From: Carnimonas bestiolae
GTDB taxonomy: Bacteria; Pseudomonadota; Gammaproteobacteria; Pseudomonadales; Halomonadaceae
NCBI RefSeq assembly: GCF_051251125.1
Contig: NZ_JBPCZL010000014.1
DNA: 64,000 nucleotides
Direction: 5' to 3' (one strand)
The notes beneath the pieces were generated by a model that was given only the letters and a program-made list of their open reading frames with translations, did not search any database and was not told where the DNA came from. Each line of letters opens with the position of its first letter. Within the stretch, counting starts at the first letter, position 1. The translations under genes were made by a program, and so were the position numbers. Shown in pieces: positions 1 to 8,362 of the stretch.

Positions 1-80
1 TGCGAGCGTGGTGAGTGACGTTGCCGTCCGAATCGAAACGAGCGCCCACACAAATTGTCTGATCGATTTGTTAAAGAGCG
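1..80 (-). promoter_or_regulatory. rRNA operon leader with boxA antiterminator
   Basis: Read on the minus strand, 80-68 is CGCTCTTTAACAA, a near match to the boxA antitermination signal. It is followed by a stretch (ATCAGACAA-TTTGTGTGGGCGCTCG) very like the region between boxA and the 16S gene in enterobacterial rrn leaders. This suggests that 16S rRNA begins just left of position 1 and is transcribed leftward. Confidence 0.65.
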
Positions 81-116
81 TCGAACTGAAGCGCTAAACC
101 GTGCCCCGTTCAAGTG

Positions 117-151
117 GATGCGTATTCTACGCAATCCGGTGTGGAAGTCAA
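117..151 (-). promoter_or_regulatory. Strong sigma-70 promoter, probably rRNA operon
   Basis: On the minus strand there is TTGACT at 151-146, a 16-base spacer and TAGAAT at 129-124. An A-rich stretch lies upstream of the -35 box, like an UP element, and a GC-rich discriminator follows. Transcription would run left, through a leader with boxA and off the window edge. The boxA sequence downstream makes an rrn promoter the best reading; the 16S gene itself is not in the window. Confidence 0.65.
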
Positions 152-342
152 TCGCTTTTTTGCTTTCGTTAACGTTTCCGTTAGCTCAACAACACCGCGC
201 TTTACCTCCGGAAATCAACGGCTTAACAAATCCGTTAACTTCCCACTGCTGAGGACCTGCCCCAGCGGTGGAGGCGTACTTTACGCACCATCTCGGTGCT
301 TTGCAAGGCGTTTTCGAAGAGAATTTTTGGCGGCGTATACGC
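152..342. other. Intergenic region upstream of the rrn promoter
   Basis: No gene is recognised between the rrn promoter and the stop codon of cobM. The stretch is moderately AT-rich around 160-240 and could hold activator (Fis-like) sites for the rrn promoter, but no clear site stands out. Confidence 0.4.
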
Positions 343-1092
343 TCAGCGAAATCGGCGGCAGTAATCGCTGCGATAAAGCGCGCTATTATTGAACTCCACC
401 TCGCCCAATGCCCGGCCCACCAGCACCAGTGCGCTACGCTCAAAACGGTGCTGGGCGCAGGCTTCAACGAGCTTGGCAAGCGGTGCCGTAACTATCTGCT
501 GTTCTTCCCAACTGGCGCGATACACCACTGCGGCGGGGCAATCTTCGCCGTAAAAAGGACGCAAGCGCTCAACAATTTCATCAAGGCGATGAATAGCTAG
601 GTGAAGCGCCAGGGTAGCTCGCGTTTTGGCGAAATGCTCGAGCTGCTCGCTCTCGGGCATTTTCGACGCCCGGCCAGAAAGCCGCGTTAGTACTAGGCTT
701 TGCGCCACCTCGGGAAGCGTTAGTTCGCGTCCAATGGCTGCCGCAGCAGCAGCGAATGCCGGAACGCCCGGCGTTAGGGTGTAGGGAATACCGAGGCGTT
801 CCAGCACCCTCAACTGCTCTGCGAGCGCGCTATAAAGCGATAGATCGCCAGAATGAAGCCGCACCACCTGCTGGCCTTGCTGCCACGCGCACATATATTC
901 GTGTTCGAGCTGCTGAAGATCGAGCGATGCCGTATTCACCTTTCGAGCGGAAGCCGAACAATACTCGAGCAGTTCCTGATTAACCGTAGAACCGGCGTAC
1001 AGGCACAGATCGCACGCTGCAAGCAGGCGCTGCCCGCGCACGGTTATCAAATCGGCCGCCCCCGGGCCCGCACCAATGAAATGAACGGTCAT
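343..1092 (-). CDS. cobM: Precorrin-4 C11-methyltransferase CobM
   Basis: This 249-residue protein is a SAM-dependent tetrapyrrole methylase that methylates C-11 of precorrin-4 in cobalamin synthesis. The N-terminus MTVHFIGAGPGAADL carries the GxGPG loop of the family. LYAGSTV and the VRLHSGDLSLYSALAEQ block are typical of CobM/CbiF, and TPGVPAFAAAAA follows. The start is the ATG at 1092, which overlaps the cobL stop as ATGA; a longer open frame upstream lies inside cobL and is not used. It is the last gene of a two-gene unit with cobL. Confidence 0.93.
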   Translation of the reverse strand: MTVHFIGAGPGAADLITVRGQRLLAACDLCLYAGSTVNQELLEYCSASARKVNTASLDLQQLEHEYMCAWQQGQQVVRLHSGDLSLYSALAEQLRVLERLGIPYTLTPGVPAFAAAAAAIGRELTLPEVAQSLVLTRLSGRASKMPESEQLEHFAKTRATLALHLAIHRLDEIVERLRPFYGEDCPAAVVYRASWEEQQIVTAPLAKLVEACAQHRFERSALVLVGRALGEVEFNNSALYRSDYCRRFR

Positions 1093-2378
1093 AGCGTCGG
1101 CTCCGCGTGGCTGTCCGGCTTCTGCCAGCACCATTGCATAATCGAACGCGCCGGCTCCCAGCCTGTTAGCGCACCCAGCGGCGCACAGCACTCGATGCTG
1201 AAGCGCGAAAGAGTGCCGCCAAGCCGGCGATAGCTCTCGGTCAGCAACGCGTCGCTTTCAAGCGTGACGCTATTCGTCACCAAGCGGCCTGCGGGCTCGA
1301 GCATTTCAGTCATACGTTCGACTATCTCGGCGCTGGCACCGCCGCCGATGAAAACAGCGTTTGGCGCCGCGGTTATCGAATGGATAATGCCGGGCGCGGC
1401 ACCTTCCACTACCGTCAGCCGATCCGCTACACCAAAACGATGCGCGTTCGCTTCTATACGCCGACAACGCTCAGGATGACGCTCTACCGCTACTGCGCGT
1501 AGCGACGAATCCAGCAGCAACCACTCTATCGCAACCGCCCCGGAACCCGCCCCGATATCCCAGAGACAGTCGCCCTGCTGCGGGGCGAGTCTGGCCTGAA
1601 CAGTGGCTCGAATTTCTTCACGGCTAATTTGCCCGTCGTTAAGAAAGTCATCTCGGGGGCGGCCGGGAGCCAGACTAGCGGCAGCTTCGCTAGGCCCTGA
1701 GCCAACCTTGGAAAGCTCGAGCGCCACCATGTTGAGCGGGTGGATATTGTTGTCGTCGAAGGCACCGAGCCTTGCGTAATGGCGCACCCGCTCATCCGCT
1801 CCACCTAACGCTTCGAGCACCGTCATACGGGAGTGCTGATAGCCGCGCTGGCATAAATACTCCGCTATCTGACGCGGAGATTCTGCTCCCGCGCACAGCA
1901 CCATCACGCGTGAGCCGTGCAGCAAGGCCGAATCGAGCTGCGCTAGCGGCCGCCCGCACACCGACACCAGCCTGGTGTTTTGCTGCGCCCAGCCCAGTCG
2001 CGCGCAGGCCAAGCTAAAGGCAGACGGAGCCGGAAACACCTGCATCTCAGCCGCAGGAATCGCACGGGCAAGCGCGCTACCGATGCCGTAAAGGAAAGGA
2101 TCGCCAGACGCCAGCACCACAACCGACTGCCCCGCAAGCTGACGGATACGCTCGACACTGCTCTCGATAGGCGACTGCCATACTTCGCTATCGCCTTGAA
2201 TCAAAGGCGCCGCCAGCGACAGATGGCGTTTACCACCAAATACCACCCGCGCCGCCGCCAATGCGCTGCGCGCCACCGGATTCAGCCCGTCGATACCATC
2301 TTCGTTGATACCCATAATGGTCAGCCACGCCGAGCGTCCGCTCGCTGTCGCGCCGGTGGCACTGTTATCCTTGATCAC
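1089..2378 (-). CDS. cobL: Precorrin-6Y C5,15-methyltransferase CobL (CbiE-CbiT fusion)
   Basis: At 429 residues this is the bifunctional form. The N-terminal half (about residues 17-220) is a CbiE-like tetrapyrrole methylase (IMGINEDGIDGL, VVLASGDPFLYGIG). The C-terminal half is a CbiT-like Rossmann methyltransferase (LWDIGAGSGAVAIEWLL, AVFIGGGAS) that also decarboxylates. It acts late in the corrin ring pathway. It overlaps cobM by four bases. About 100 bp of non-coding DNA separates its start from the divergent cobK, so both are probably driven from that gap. Confidence 0.94.
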   Translation of the reverse strand: MIKDNSATGATASGRSAWLTIMGINEDGIDGLNPVARSALAAARVVFGGKRHLSLAAPLIQGDSEVWQSPIESSVERIRQLAGQSVVVLASGDPFLYGIGSALARAIPAAEMQVFPAPSAFSLACARLGWAQQNTRLVSVCGRPLAQLDSALLHGSRVMVLCAGAESPRQIAEYLCQRGYQHSRMTVLEALGGADERVRHYARLGAFDDNNIHPLNMVALELSKVGSGPSEAAASLAPGRPRDDFLNDGQISREEIRATVQARLAPQQGDCLWDIGAGSGAVAIEWLLLDSSLRAVAVERHPERCRRIEANAHRFGVADRLTVVEGAAPGIIHSITAAPNAVFIGGGASAEIVERMTEMLEPAGRLVTNSVTLESDALLTESYRRLGGTLSRFSIECCAPLGALTGWEPARSIMQWCWQKPDSHAEPTL

Positions 2379-2478
2379 TACCGATTACTCTTTTGGAAGG
2401 CTTGTTTAGCGGTTATCTGAGAAGGCACTTAAGCCCTTCAGTGATACAAGCCTTATTATCCGTGGGACCCTACCTTAA
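2379..2478. promoter_or_regulatory. Divergent cobL/cobK promoter region
   Basis: This 100-bp gap separates the divergent starts of cobL and cobK. It holds an inverted repeat, AAGGCTTGT at 2397-2405 and ACAAGCCTT at 2446-2454, with a weaker inner pairing around GAAGGC and GCCCTTC. It could be an operator or fold in the leader. No cobalamin riboswitch consensus is visible here. Confidence 0.35.
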
Positions 2479-3225
2479 ATGGCAACACGCGTACTGATTC
2501 TAGGCGGCACCGCGCAAGCGCGCTTGCTCGCACAGCAGATTGCGCCGCAGTTGGATGTGCGTCTTTCTCTGGCAGGCGTAACGCAAACGCCGATTAACCA
2601 ATCGGTGCCAACGCGGCGTGGAGGCTTTGGCGGTGCACAAGGGCTGGCACGCCACCTTCGCGACCAGGCCATCGATGCCTTGGTGCTCGCGACCCATCCC
2701 TTTGCCGCGCGTATGCCTTTCAATGCCGCGCAAGCTGCCGCTAGCGCGAACGTGCCCCTGCTACGCTTGCTGCCGCCGCCTTGGCAATCGCAGCCGGGCG
2801 ACGCTTGGCACATAGCGCCTTCGCTGGAGGCAGTGCCCGCACTACTGGGAAGCACACCGCATACCGTGCTGCTCACCACGGGGCGTCAACAGCTGGCCAC
2901 CTTCGCGCAAGCTCCGCAGCACCACTACATAGTGCGCAGTATCGAAGCGCTTCCTGCCGATCTTCCGCTACCCAACCTCACCAGCATACGCCGTCGCGGA
3001 CCTTTTTCGCTGGAAGACGAGATCACTCTGATGAAAACGTACGCTATTGATCGGTTGGTCAGTAAGAATAGCGGTATGGATTCAGTCAAAGCGAAGCTAA
3101 CCGCCGCGCGCGAGTTGGGTATACCGGTCATTATCGTAGAGCGCCCGCCCAGTCCACCTATGGAGACCGTTTCCAGCATCAAGGCTGCCGTTGATTGGCT
3201 GCGCGGCCAGCCTTCTCACCATTAA
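2479..3225 (+). CDS. cobK: Precorrin-6A reductase CobK
   Basis: This 248-residue protein matches the CobK/CbiJ family, the NADPH-dependent reductase that converts precorrin-6A to precorrin-6B. The start MATRVLILGGTAQARLLAQ is the family nucleotide-binding loop. LATHPFAARMP and the C-terminal VSKNSGMDSVKAKLTAARELGIPV block are diagnostic. It is the only plus-strand gene of the cluster, divergent from cobL and convergent with cobJ, whose stop lies only two bases away. Confidence 0.93.
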   Translation: MATRVLILGGTAQARLLAQQIAPQLDVRLSLAGVTQTPINQSVPTRRGGFGGAQGLARHLRDQAIDALVLATHPFAARMPFNAAQAAASANVPLLRLLPPPWQSQPGDAWHIAPSLEAVPALLGSTPHTVLLTTGRQQLATFAQAPQHHYIVRSIEALPADLPLPNLTSIRRRGPFSLEDEITLMKTYAIDRLVSKNSGMDSVKAKLTAARELGIPVIIVERPPSPPMETVSSIKAAVDWLRGQPSHH

Positions 3226-3227
3226 TG

Positions 3228-3980
3228 TCAGGCGTAGCGCGGCGTATACACCAGCGCCGGCTGCCCATCGCGCTCCACCACCCGGGTCGCCGGTGAGCCA
3301 ACAATCACCATAGTAGCCATATCCGCCCAGTCACTTTGCGCATCGGCAAGCTGTGCGATGCGAATGCGCTGATCAGGGCGCGTTACCGCACGCGCGAAGA
3401 TGACCGGTGTCTGGGAGGGCAGGTATTCTCGCAATAGCTCGAATGCGCGCCCCAACTGCCACGGGCGGGAAGAGGAAATTGGGTTGTAGAAGGCCATTGC
3501 CAGACCACAGCCTGCCGCTGCCGCTAACCGACGCTCGATCAATTCCCATGGTTTGAGGTTATCTGACAGCGATAAACAGCAGAAGTCGTGCCCGAGAGGT
3601 GCACCGCAGGCAGCGGCGGCGGCAAGCATCGCGGTAATGCCCGGCACCACGGCCAGTTCTACCTGACGATAGCTTTCAGGCCCCGCTTCGATCTGCTCAC
3701 ACACTGCCGCTGCCATGGCGAAAACGCCCGGATCACCGCCTGATACCATCACCACCCGATGGCCGTCGACAGCCGCATCCAGGGCGTGCCGTGCGCGCTG
3801 CGCTTCCACACGATTGTCGGAAGGCACCGCACGCTGGTGCGCGGCCAGCGTCAAGCGCGCCAAATAAGGGCCGTACCCGTAAAGCAGCTCGGCTTCTTCC
3901 AGTGCCGCACGCGCCGCTTCGGTCAGTTGCTCGGTAGCCCCCGGACCAATGCCGATAACGCTGAGTTTACCGGTGCTCAT
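3228..3980 (-). CDS. cobJ: Precorrin-3B C17-methyltransferase CobJ
   Basis: The 250-residue protein starts MSTGKLSVIGIGPGATEQLT and carries the tetrapyrrole methylase blocks LYGYGPYL, VVMVSGGDPGVFAMA, VVPGITAMLAAAA and LSLSDNLKPWELIERRL, all typical of CobJ. It performs C-17 methylation with ring contraction. The ATG at 3980 overlaps the cobI stop as ATGA; the longer open frame upstream runs through cobI and is rejected. It is the last gene of the cobH-cobI-cobJ run. Confidence 0.94.
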   Translation of the reverse strand: MSTGKLSVIGIGPGATEQLTEAARAALEEAELLYGYGPYLARLTLAAHQRAVPSDNRVEAQRARHALDAAVDGHRVVMVSGGDPGVFAMAAAVCEQIEAGPESYRQVELAVVPGITAMLAAAAACGAPLGHDFCCLSLSDNLKPWELIERRLAAAAGCGLAMAFYNPISSSRPWQLGRAFELLREYLPSQTPVIFARAVTRPDQRIRIAQLADAQSDWADMATMVIVGSPATRVVERDGQPALVYTPRYA

Positions 3981-4801
3981 GATGATGGCTCTGTCGAGGC
4001 GTGAAATAGCGGCGAGTCGAAGCCCAGTTCGTGCCACCCTGGCACCAGTATCAATGAGAAATAAGGCGCGTGATCGTCGTGCTGCTGTGCAAGCGGCATG
4101 ATTCGGCACTGCGGCTGAGCAACGCGCTCAATATAAAGTGCACGCTCAAGCTTACCGCACTGGGCTAGCACCTCTCGCACGCGTCCTAAATGACGCCCGA
4201 TTTTCATGATCACTAGCGCATCGCAGCCTTCGATACGCTCACGTAGCCGCTCGGAATCGAGCGTTCCAGGGATCACGGTAACGCTGTCATCGCCCTGACA
4301 AATCGGCAGCTGCGCCGCTGACCAACTGGCTGACATAGCGCTAATTCCGGGAACAACTTCGGTGGGATAACGGCCGGCCAGGCGCGTATGAAGATGCATG
4401 TAGGAACCAAAGAACAGCGGATCACCTTCGGCAATAACGGCCACGCTGCGACCAGCGTTCAGATGCGGCACCAGACGGGCTACACAGTCTGCGTAGAAAT
4501 CAGCCAATAGCGCCTGATAGCGCGGATCGTGGCGATGTATTTCAGTCGTGACGGGATAATAAAGCGCTAATCGCTCGACACCGGGGGACAAGTGCTGCTC
4601 GGCAACGCCCAGCGCATGGCTGTGATTGCCGGCCTTGGCAAAGTACGCCACGACATCGACCTTGGCGAGCACGTTAACGGCCTTCACTGTCATCAGCTCA
4701 GGATCGCCGGGCCCCACGCCAACGCCATAGAGCGTACCGCAGCTCGGCACGGACTGCGCCGCCGTGCCAGCCGCCGCAGAGCCCTCACTCCTTGCTCTCA
4801 T
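3977..4801 (-). CDS. cobI: Precorrin-2 C20-methyltransferase CobI
   Basis: The 274-residue protein has the GVGVGPGDPELMTVKAV loop near residue 26, then YFAKAG, VAVIAEGDPLFFGSYMHL and VVPGISAMSASWSAAQ, which identify CobI/CbiL. It adds the C-20 methyl group to precorrin-2. The N-terminus has about 20 extra polar residues before the conserved core. The ATG overlaps the cobH stop (ATGA), and its own stop overlaps the cobJ start, so the three genes are probably translationally coupled. Confidence 0.94.
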   Translation of the reverse strand: MRARSEGSAAAGTAAQSVPSCGTLYGVGVGPGDPELMTVKAVNVLAKVDVVAYFAKAGNHSHALGVAEQHLSPGVERLALYYPVTTEIHRHDPRYQALLADFYADCVARLVPHLNAGRSVAVIAEGDPLFFGSYMHLHTRLAGRYPTEVVPGISAMSASWSAAQLPICQGDDSVTVIPGTLDSERLRERIEGCDALVIMKIGRHLGRVREVLAQCGKLERALYIERVAQPQCRIMPLAQQHDDHAPYFSLILVPGWHELGFDSPLFHASTEPSS

Positions 4802-5436
4802 AATGCATCACTCGCCAGCGCGTTAACGGTTGCGGAGGCGATTGCGCTGCCCCCCATGCGCCCGTGCACAACGGCATAAGGCAATGCCAGCGCGCTTGCT
4901 GCCAACGCTTGCTTCGACTCGGCCGCTCCGACAAAGCCGACCGGCACGCCAATCACTGCGGCTGGTCGCGGCGCGCCCCGCTCGATGGCTTCGAGCAGAT
5001 GAAACAGCGCCGTTGGCGCATTGCCAATCACCACCAGCGCCCCTTCCATGTGCTCGTGCCATAACTCCATGGCGGCTGCCGAGCGGGTAGTGCCAAGCTG
5101 CTGAGCCAGCGCTGCGGTGCGCTCGTCGCGCAGCGTACACAGCACTGGATTGTCAGCGGGTAATCGCTTGCGCGTTACCCCGCGCTCGACCATTTCAGCA
5201 TCGCAAAGAATAGCGGCACCCTGCTGAAGCGCATGGCGCGCATGCTGGGCAAACTGGTGCCCAAACTCGATATGCTCGGCAAGCTCAACAACGCCGCACG
5301 CGTGGATCATGCGCACCGCGACATGGCTCTCCAGCGTATCGAAACGGGTGAGATTCGCTTCACTGCGAATAATGGCAAAGGAGCGCTGGTAAATGGCCAG
5401 GCCGTCACGCTCGTATTCATAGCGTTCGTTGATCAT
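4798..5436 (-). CDS. cobH: Precorrin-8X methylmutase CobH
   Basis: The 212-residue protein matches precorrin isomerase, which moves the C-11 methyl group to C-12 to give hydrogenobyrinate. The VRMIHACG block contains the catalytic histidine, and AILCDAEMV, VIGNAPTALF and GVPVGFVGAAESK are conserved in CobH/CbiC. It is the first gene of the cobHIJ run, about 100 bp downstream of cobG. That gap may hold a promoter, but I could not define one. Confidence 0.94.
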   Translation of the reverse strand: MINERYEYERDGLAIYQRSFAIIRSEANLTRFDTLESHVAVRMIHACGVVELAEHIEFGHQFAQHARHALQQGAAILCDAEMVERGVTRKRLPADNPVLCTLRDERTAALAQQLGTTRSAAAMELWHEHMEGALVVIGNAPTALFHLLEAIERGAPRPAAVIGVPVGFVGAAESKQALAASALALPYAVVHGRMGGSAIASATVNALASDAL

Positions 5437-5534
5437 CGAACGGAAACTCTTTTCATCGGTTCGGCGCTACGCCACACCAGGTAATAAGGGCACGTTAACT
5501 CAGGCAGGAATTGTACTGAATCAGCCGTCAAACA

Positions 5535-6755
5535 TCAGCGCTGAACAACTAACTCTCGCAGCGCCGCTGCAAGATTACGGTTATTCAGGGTAAGTTGCTG
5601 GACGGGGGCATCGTGGGCAAGTCCGTTAGGCACTACCGCAATGCTCGACTCGTCCTCCCCGACCAGACACAGCGCGGCATCATTGGGGCGAGCACATCCT
5701 TTGGCACAACCCGATACATGCACCGGGCGAATCCGTCCACCGCTGGACGCGATCACCTCTGCCACCGTATTCGCCAGCGGACGCGTCTGCATGTGCGCTG
5801 CCGCACAGCCAGGCGCGCCGCGGCAAACGCTGATAGCGAGTCGAGCATCATCATGATGGGTAATCAGCCCCAGTGCACCGAGTTCGGCTAGTGCGCGGGA
5901 AGGGGGCAATGGTTGCTGCGGCAACAGCAGCAAGCGGCGCTGAGGCAGCGGCCACAGCGTTGCCTCAGCCATTGCGCACCACTCGCCCACTGCTCTCAAG
6001 GTAGCGGCATCGAGTGCGCCGTAAGGCGCTGCCACCAACAGTGAACCGTCGACACCGCTACCCAGCTCGCTTGGCTGGCCATCGATAGCCGGCAGCGCTG
6101 GCGTCGCGCCTTGCTGTGCTAGCAGCGTCGTCAACGCTTCAGCGTGCTTGAGCTCGCGTCCGCGCTGGCCGCTGCCGCCTTCCGCGAGCAGTGTCAAAAG
6201 CGCCATGCTGGTATCGAGCAGGCTATCAGGATGCTGCTCAGCACTGCGGAACCAGCGCGCCTCGCGCGCGCGGCCGCCAACGCCCAGCCAGTAGCCATCG
6301 CTGGTAATCCGCAGCCGAAGGTCGGCACTCAACCCGCCCACGCCATAGCGGCCCTGCTCTTCGATCACTACCGAGCATTTGGGCGAGAGTGGCAATGGTA
6401 CCGCCGATAGGCGCTCGACAAGACGATCGCGCAGTGCCACAAGCAGTGCGCCACCTTGAGCATTCGGCTCGAGCGTTACCGCTGGCAGCGCCTCAGCCTG
6501 CGGCATAACGTGGCTCAGCTCGGCAGCAAAGCGCTTGGCACTGGCGGTGCTGAAACCACGCGCTTGTAGGTTGCCACGCTGGGTGAGGTCGATATCGCCG
6601 TTGCCATAACGCTCGATCAGCTCGGCCAAACGTACCAGTTGCGCTGAAGATGCCCCTTCGCGCCACGGCGCCAGCCTGACCAATAGACCGTCGCCGGTGG
6701 CCATCGGCACTGCCAGCGATGGGCACGCCCAGCGCCGCCCGGGGCGTTGGCTCAT
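5535..6755 (-). CDS. cobG: Precorrin-3B synthase CobG
   Basis: This 406-residue protein belongs to the nitrite/sulfite reductase superfamily. It has the ferredoxin-like half-domain (TGDGLLVRLAP, DIDLTQRGNLQARG) and the siroheme/4Fe-4S type cysteine pattern VCRGAPGCAAA and VSGCAKGCARP near the C-terminus. CobG uses molecular oxygen to make precorrin-3B, so its presence marks the aerobic cobalamin route. The start overlaps the pepD stop by four bases, an unusual partner that suggests co-transcription. Confidence 0.9.
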   Translation of the reverse strand: MSQRPGRRWACPSLAVPMATGDGLLVRLAPWREGASSAQLVRLAELIERYGNGDIDLTQRGNLQARGFSTASAKRFAAELSHVMPQAEALPAVTLEPNAQGGALLVALRDRLVERLSAVPLPLSPKCSVVIEEQGRYGVGGLSADLRLRITSDGYWLGVGGRAREARWFRSAEQHPDSLLDTSMALLTLLAEGGSGQRGRELKHAEALTTLLAQQGATPALPAIDGQPSELGSGVDGSLLVAAPYGALDAATLRAVGEWCAMAEATLWPLPQRRLLLLPQQPLPPSRALAELGALGLITHHDDARLAISVCRGAPGCAAAHMQTRPLANTVAEVIASSGGRIRPVHVSGCAKGCARPNDAALCLVGEDESSIAVVPNGLAHDAPVQQLTLNNRNLAAALRELVVQR

Positions 6756-8254
6756 GCCGGCAGCGGGTCCTTGGCGAGCGATTCGATAGTGCCGCGCAGC
6801 AGCCCCCAGAACGCCTCAACGGCGGCCAGCTCAACCCGCTCACTGGGAGAGTGCGGCCCTTTGATGGTCGGCCCGAACGAGATCATTTCGAGGTGGGGAT
6901 ATTGGGCACCAATAATGCCGCACTCGAGCCCAGCGTGGATCACCTTGACCTCTGGCGAGTGGCCTTCGACCTGAGTGTGAATATCGCAGAAGCGCGTGAG
7001 CAGCGGCGAATGGGGAATCGGATTCCAGCCCGGATAGAACGAGCTACTTTCAGCACTGAAGCCGCCCAGTCTGGCCAGACCTTCGATGCGAGCCGCCAAA
7101 GCCAGCGCCGCGCTATCACGCAGCGAGCGCACCATGGCGTCGAGACTCAGACGTCCACCTTCCAGCTCAACGATACCGATATTATTGGACGTCTCGACAA
7201 CGCCGGGCACCTCATCGCTGTAGCGCTCAACGCCGTATGGCAGTGCGCCAAGCAGCCTGATGAAACGCGCTGAATCTTCAGCAGATAGCGCGGCCTGACG
7301 GGGTACTTCGTCGCTAACCGTCACGACAACCCCAGCGTCGACGTCGGCCAACTCTTGCTTGAGCGTTGCTTCCAGTTCGGCCACCTGAGCTGAAATCGCC
7401 GCCACATCGGCGTTTTTCACCGCGATCACCGCGCTAGCGCTGCGGGTAATGGCATTACTCATTTCGCCGCCACGATAGGACGCGATAGCGACAGTGCCTT
7501 CTTCAAGCGCATCGAGCACTGCCAGCAGAGCACGCGGCAGCAGTTGATTGGCGCTGCCCTTCTGCTGATTGATTTCTACGCCAGAGTGGCCGCCGTTAAG
7601 ACCGCTTACCGAAAGTGTCAGGAAGGTCCACTGCGAGTCCAGTTCATGCTCGACGAAGTGCTCGCTGATTTTTACGTGCACACCGCCCGCACAGCCGATA
7701 TAGACCTCGCCGCGATCCTCGGAGTCCATGTTGAGCAGATAGCGCCCTTGTAGCCAGTTGGGCGCAAGCCGCAATGCGCCGCCCATCGAGGTTTCTTCTT
7801 CCACGGTGAACAGCGCTTCCAGCGGGCCATGAACCAGCTCGTCGTCGGCCAACACCGCCAACGCCCCCGCCACACCGATACCATTATCAGCGCCTAGGGT
7901 AGTGCCCTTGGCCCACAGCCAGCCATCGCGCACCTCGGTCAGGATGGGATCCTTCGAGAAATCGTGTTCGACATCGGCCTGCGCGACCATATCGACGTGG
8001 CTTTGCAAGGTGACCACCGGCACTTGCTCGTAGCCGGGCGTCGCGGGGCGTTTGACCAACAGGTTGCCACCTTCATCACGCTCGGAACTGAAGCCTCGCT
8101 GCTCCGCAAACTGCTCAATCTTGCTCAGGATCGCTTCTTCCTTGTAAGAAGGGCGCGGAGTGTTACACAGCAGACGAAAAAAGTGCCAAATCGGCGCTGG
8201 CGATAGTGATTCCAGATGTTCGTTGGGGTTCCCGACCGGGGCTTCGTTAGACAT
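6752..8254 (-). CDS. pepD: Aminoacyl-histidine dipeptidase PepD
   Basis: A 500-residue M20-family metallopeptidase that cleaves Xaa-His dipeptides in the cytoplasm. The metal-site blocks LQSHVDMVAQ, TLGADNGIGVAGAL, FTVEEETSMGGA and LLNMDSEDRGEVYIGCAGG are all in place, as are GLNGGHSGVEI and the C-terminal HAGLECGI and GPTIKGPHSPSERV. Length fits the family. It is upstream of and overlaps cobG; no functional link to cobalamin is known, so the arrangement may only reflect shared transcription. Confidence 0.94.
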   Translation of the reverse strand: MSNEAPVGNPNEHLESLSPAPIWHFFRLLCNTPRPSYKEEAILSKIEQFAEQRGFSSERDEGGNLLVKRPATPGYEQVPVVTLQSHVDMVAQADVEHDFSKDPILTEVRDGWLWAKGTTLGADNGIGVAGALAVLADDELVHGPLEALFTVEEETSMGGALRLAPNWLQGRYLLNMDSEDRGEVYIGCAGGVHVKISEHFVEHELDSQWTFLTLSVSGLNGGHSGVEINQQKGSANQLLPRALLAVLDALEEGTVAIASYRGGEMSNAITRSASAVIAVKNADVAAISAQVAELEATLKQELADVDAGVVVTVSDEVPRQAALSAEDSARFIRLLGALPYGVERYSDEVPGVVETSNNIGIVELEGGRLSLDAMVRSLRDSAALALAARIEGLARLGGFSAESSSFYPGWNPIPHSPLLTRFCDIHTQVEGHSPEVKVIHAGLECGIIGAQYPHLEMISFGPTIKGPHSPSERVELAAVEAFWGLLRGTIESLAKDPLPA

Positions 8255-8362
8255 GCAACTCTCCTGACAAAAATATCGATCACTACTGTAACGCGTGGTC
8301 AGCGCCGATGCCCTTAACGAAATGGCATCTGGTTACGTGGTTAGGTTATAGCGAGACTGCCT

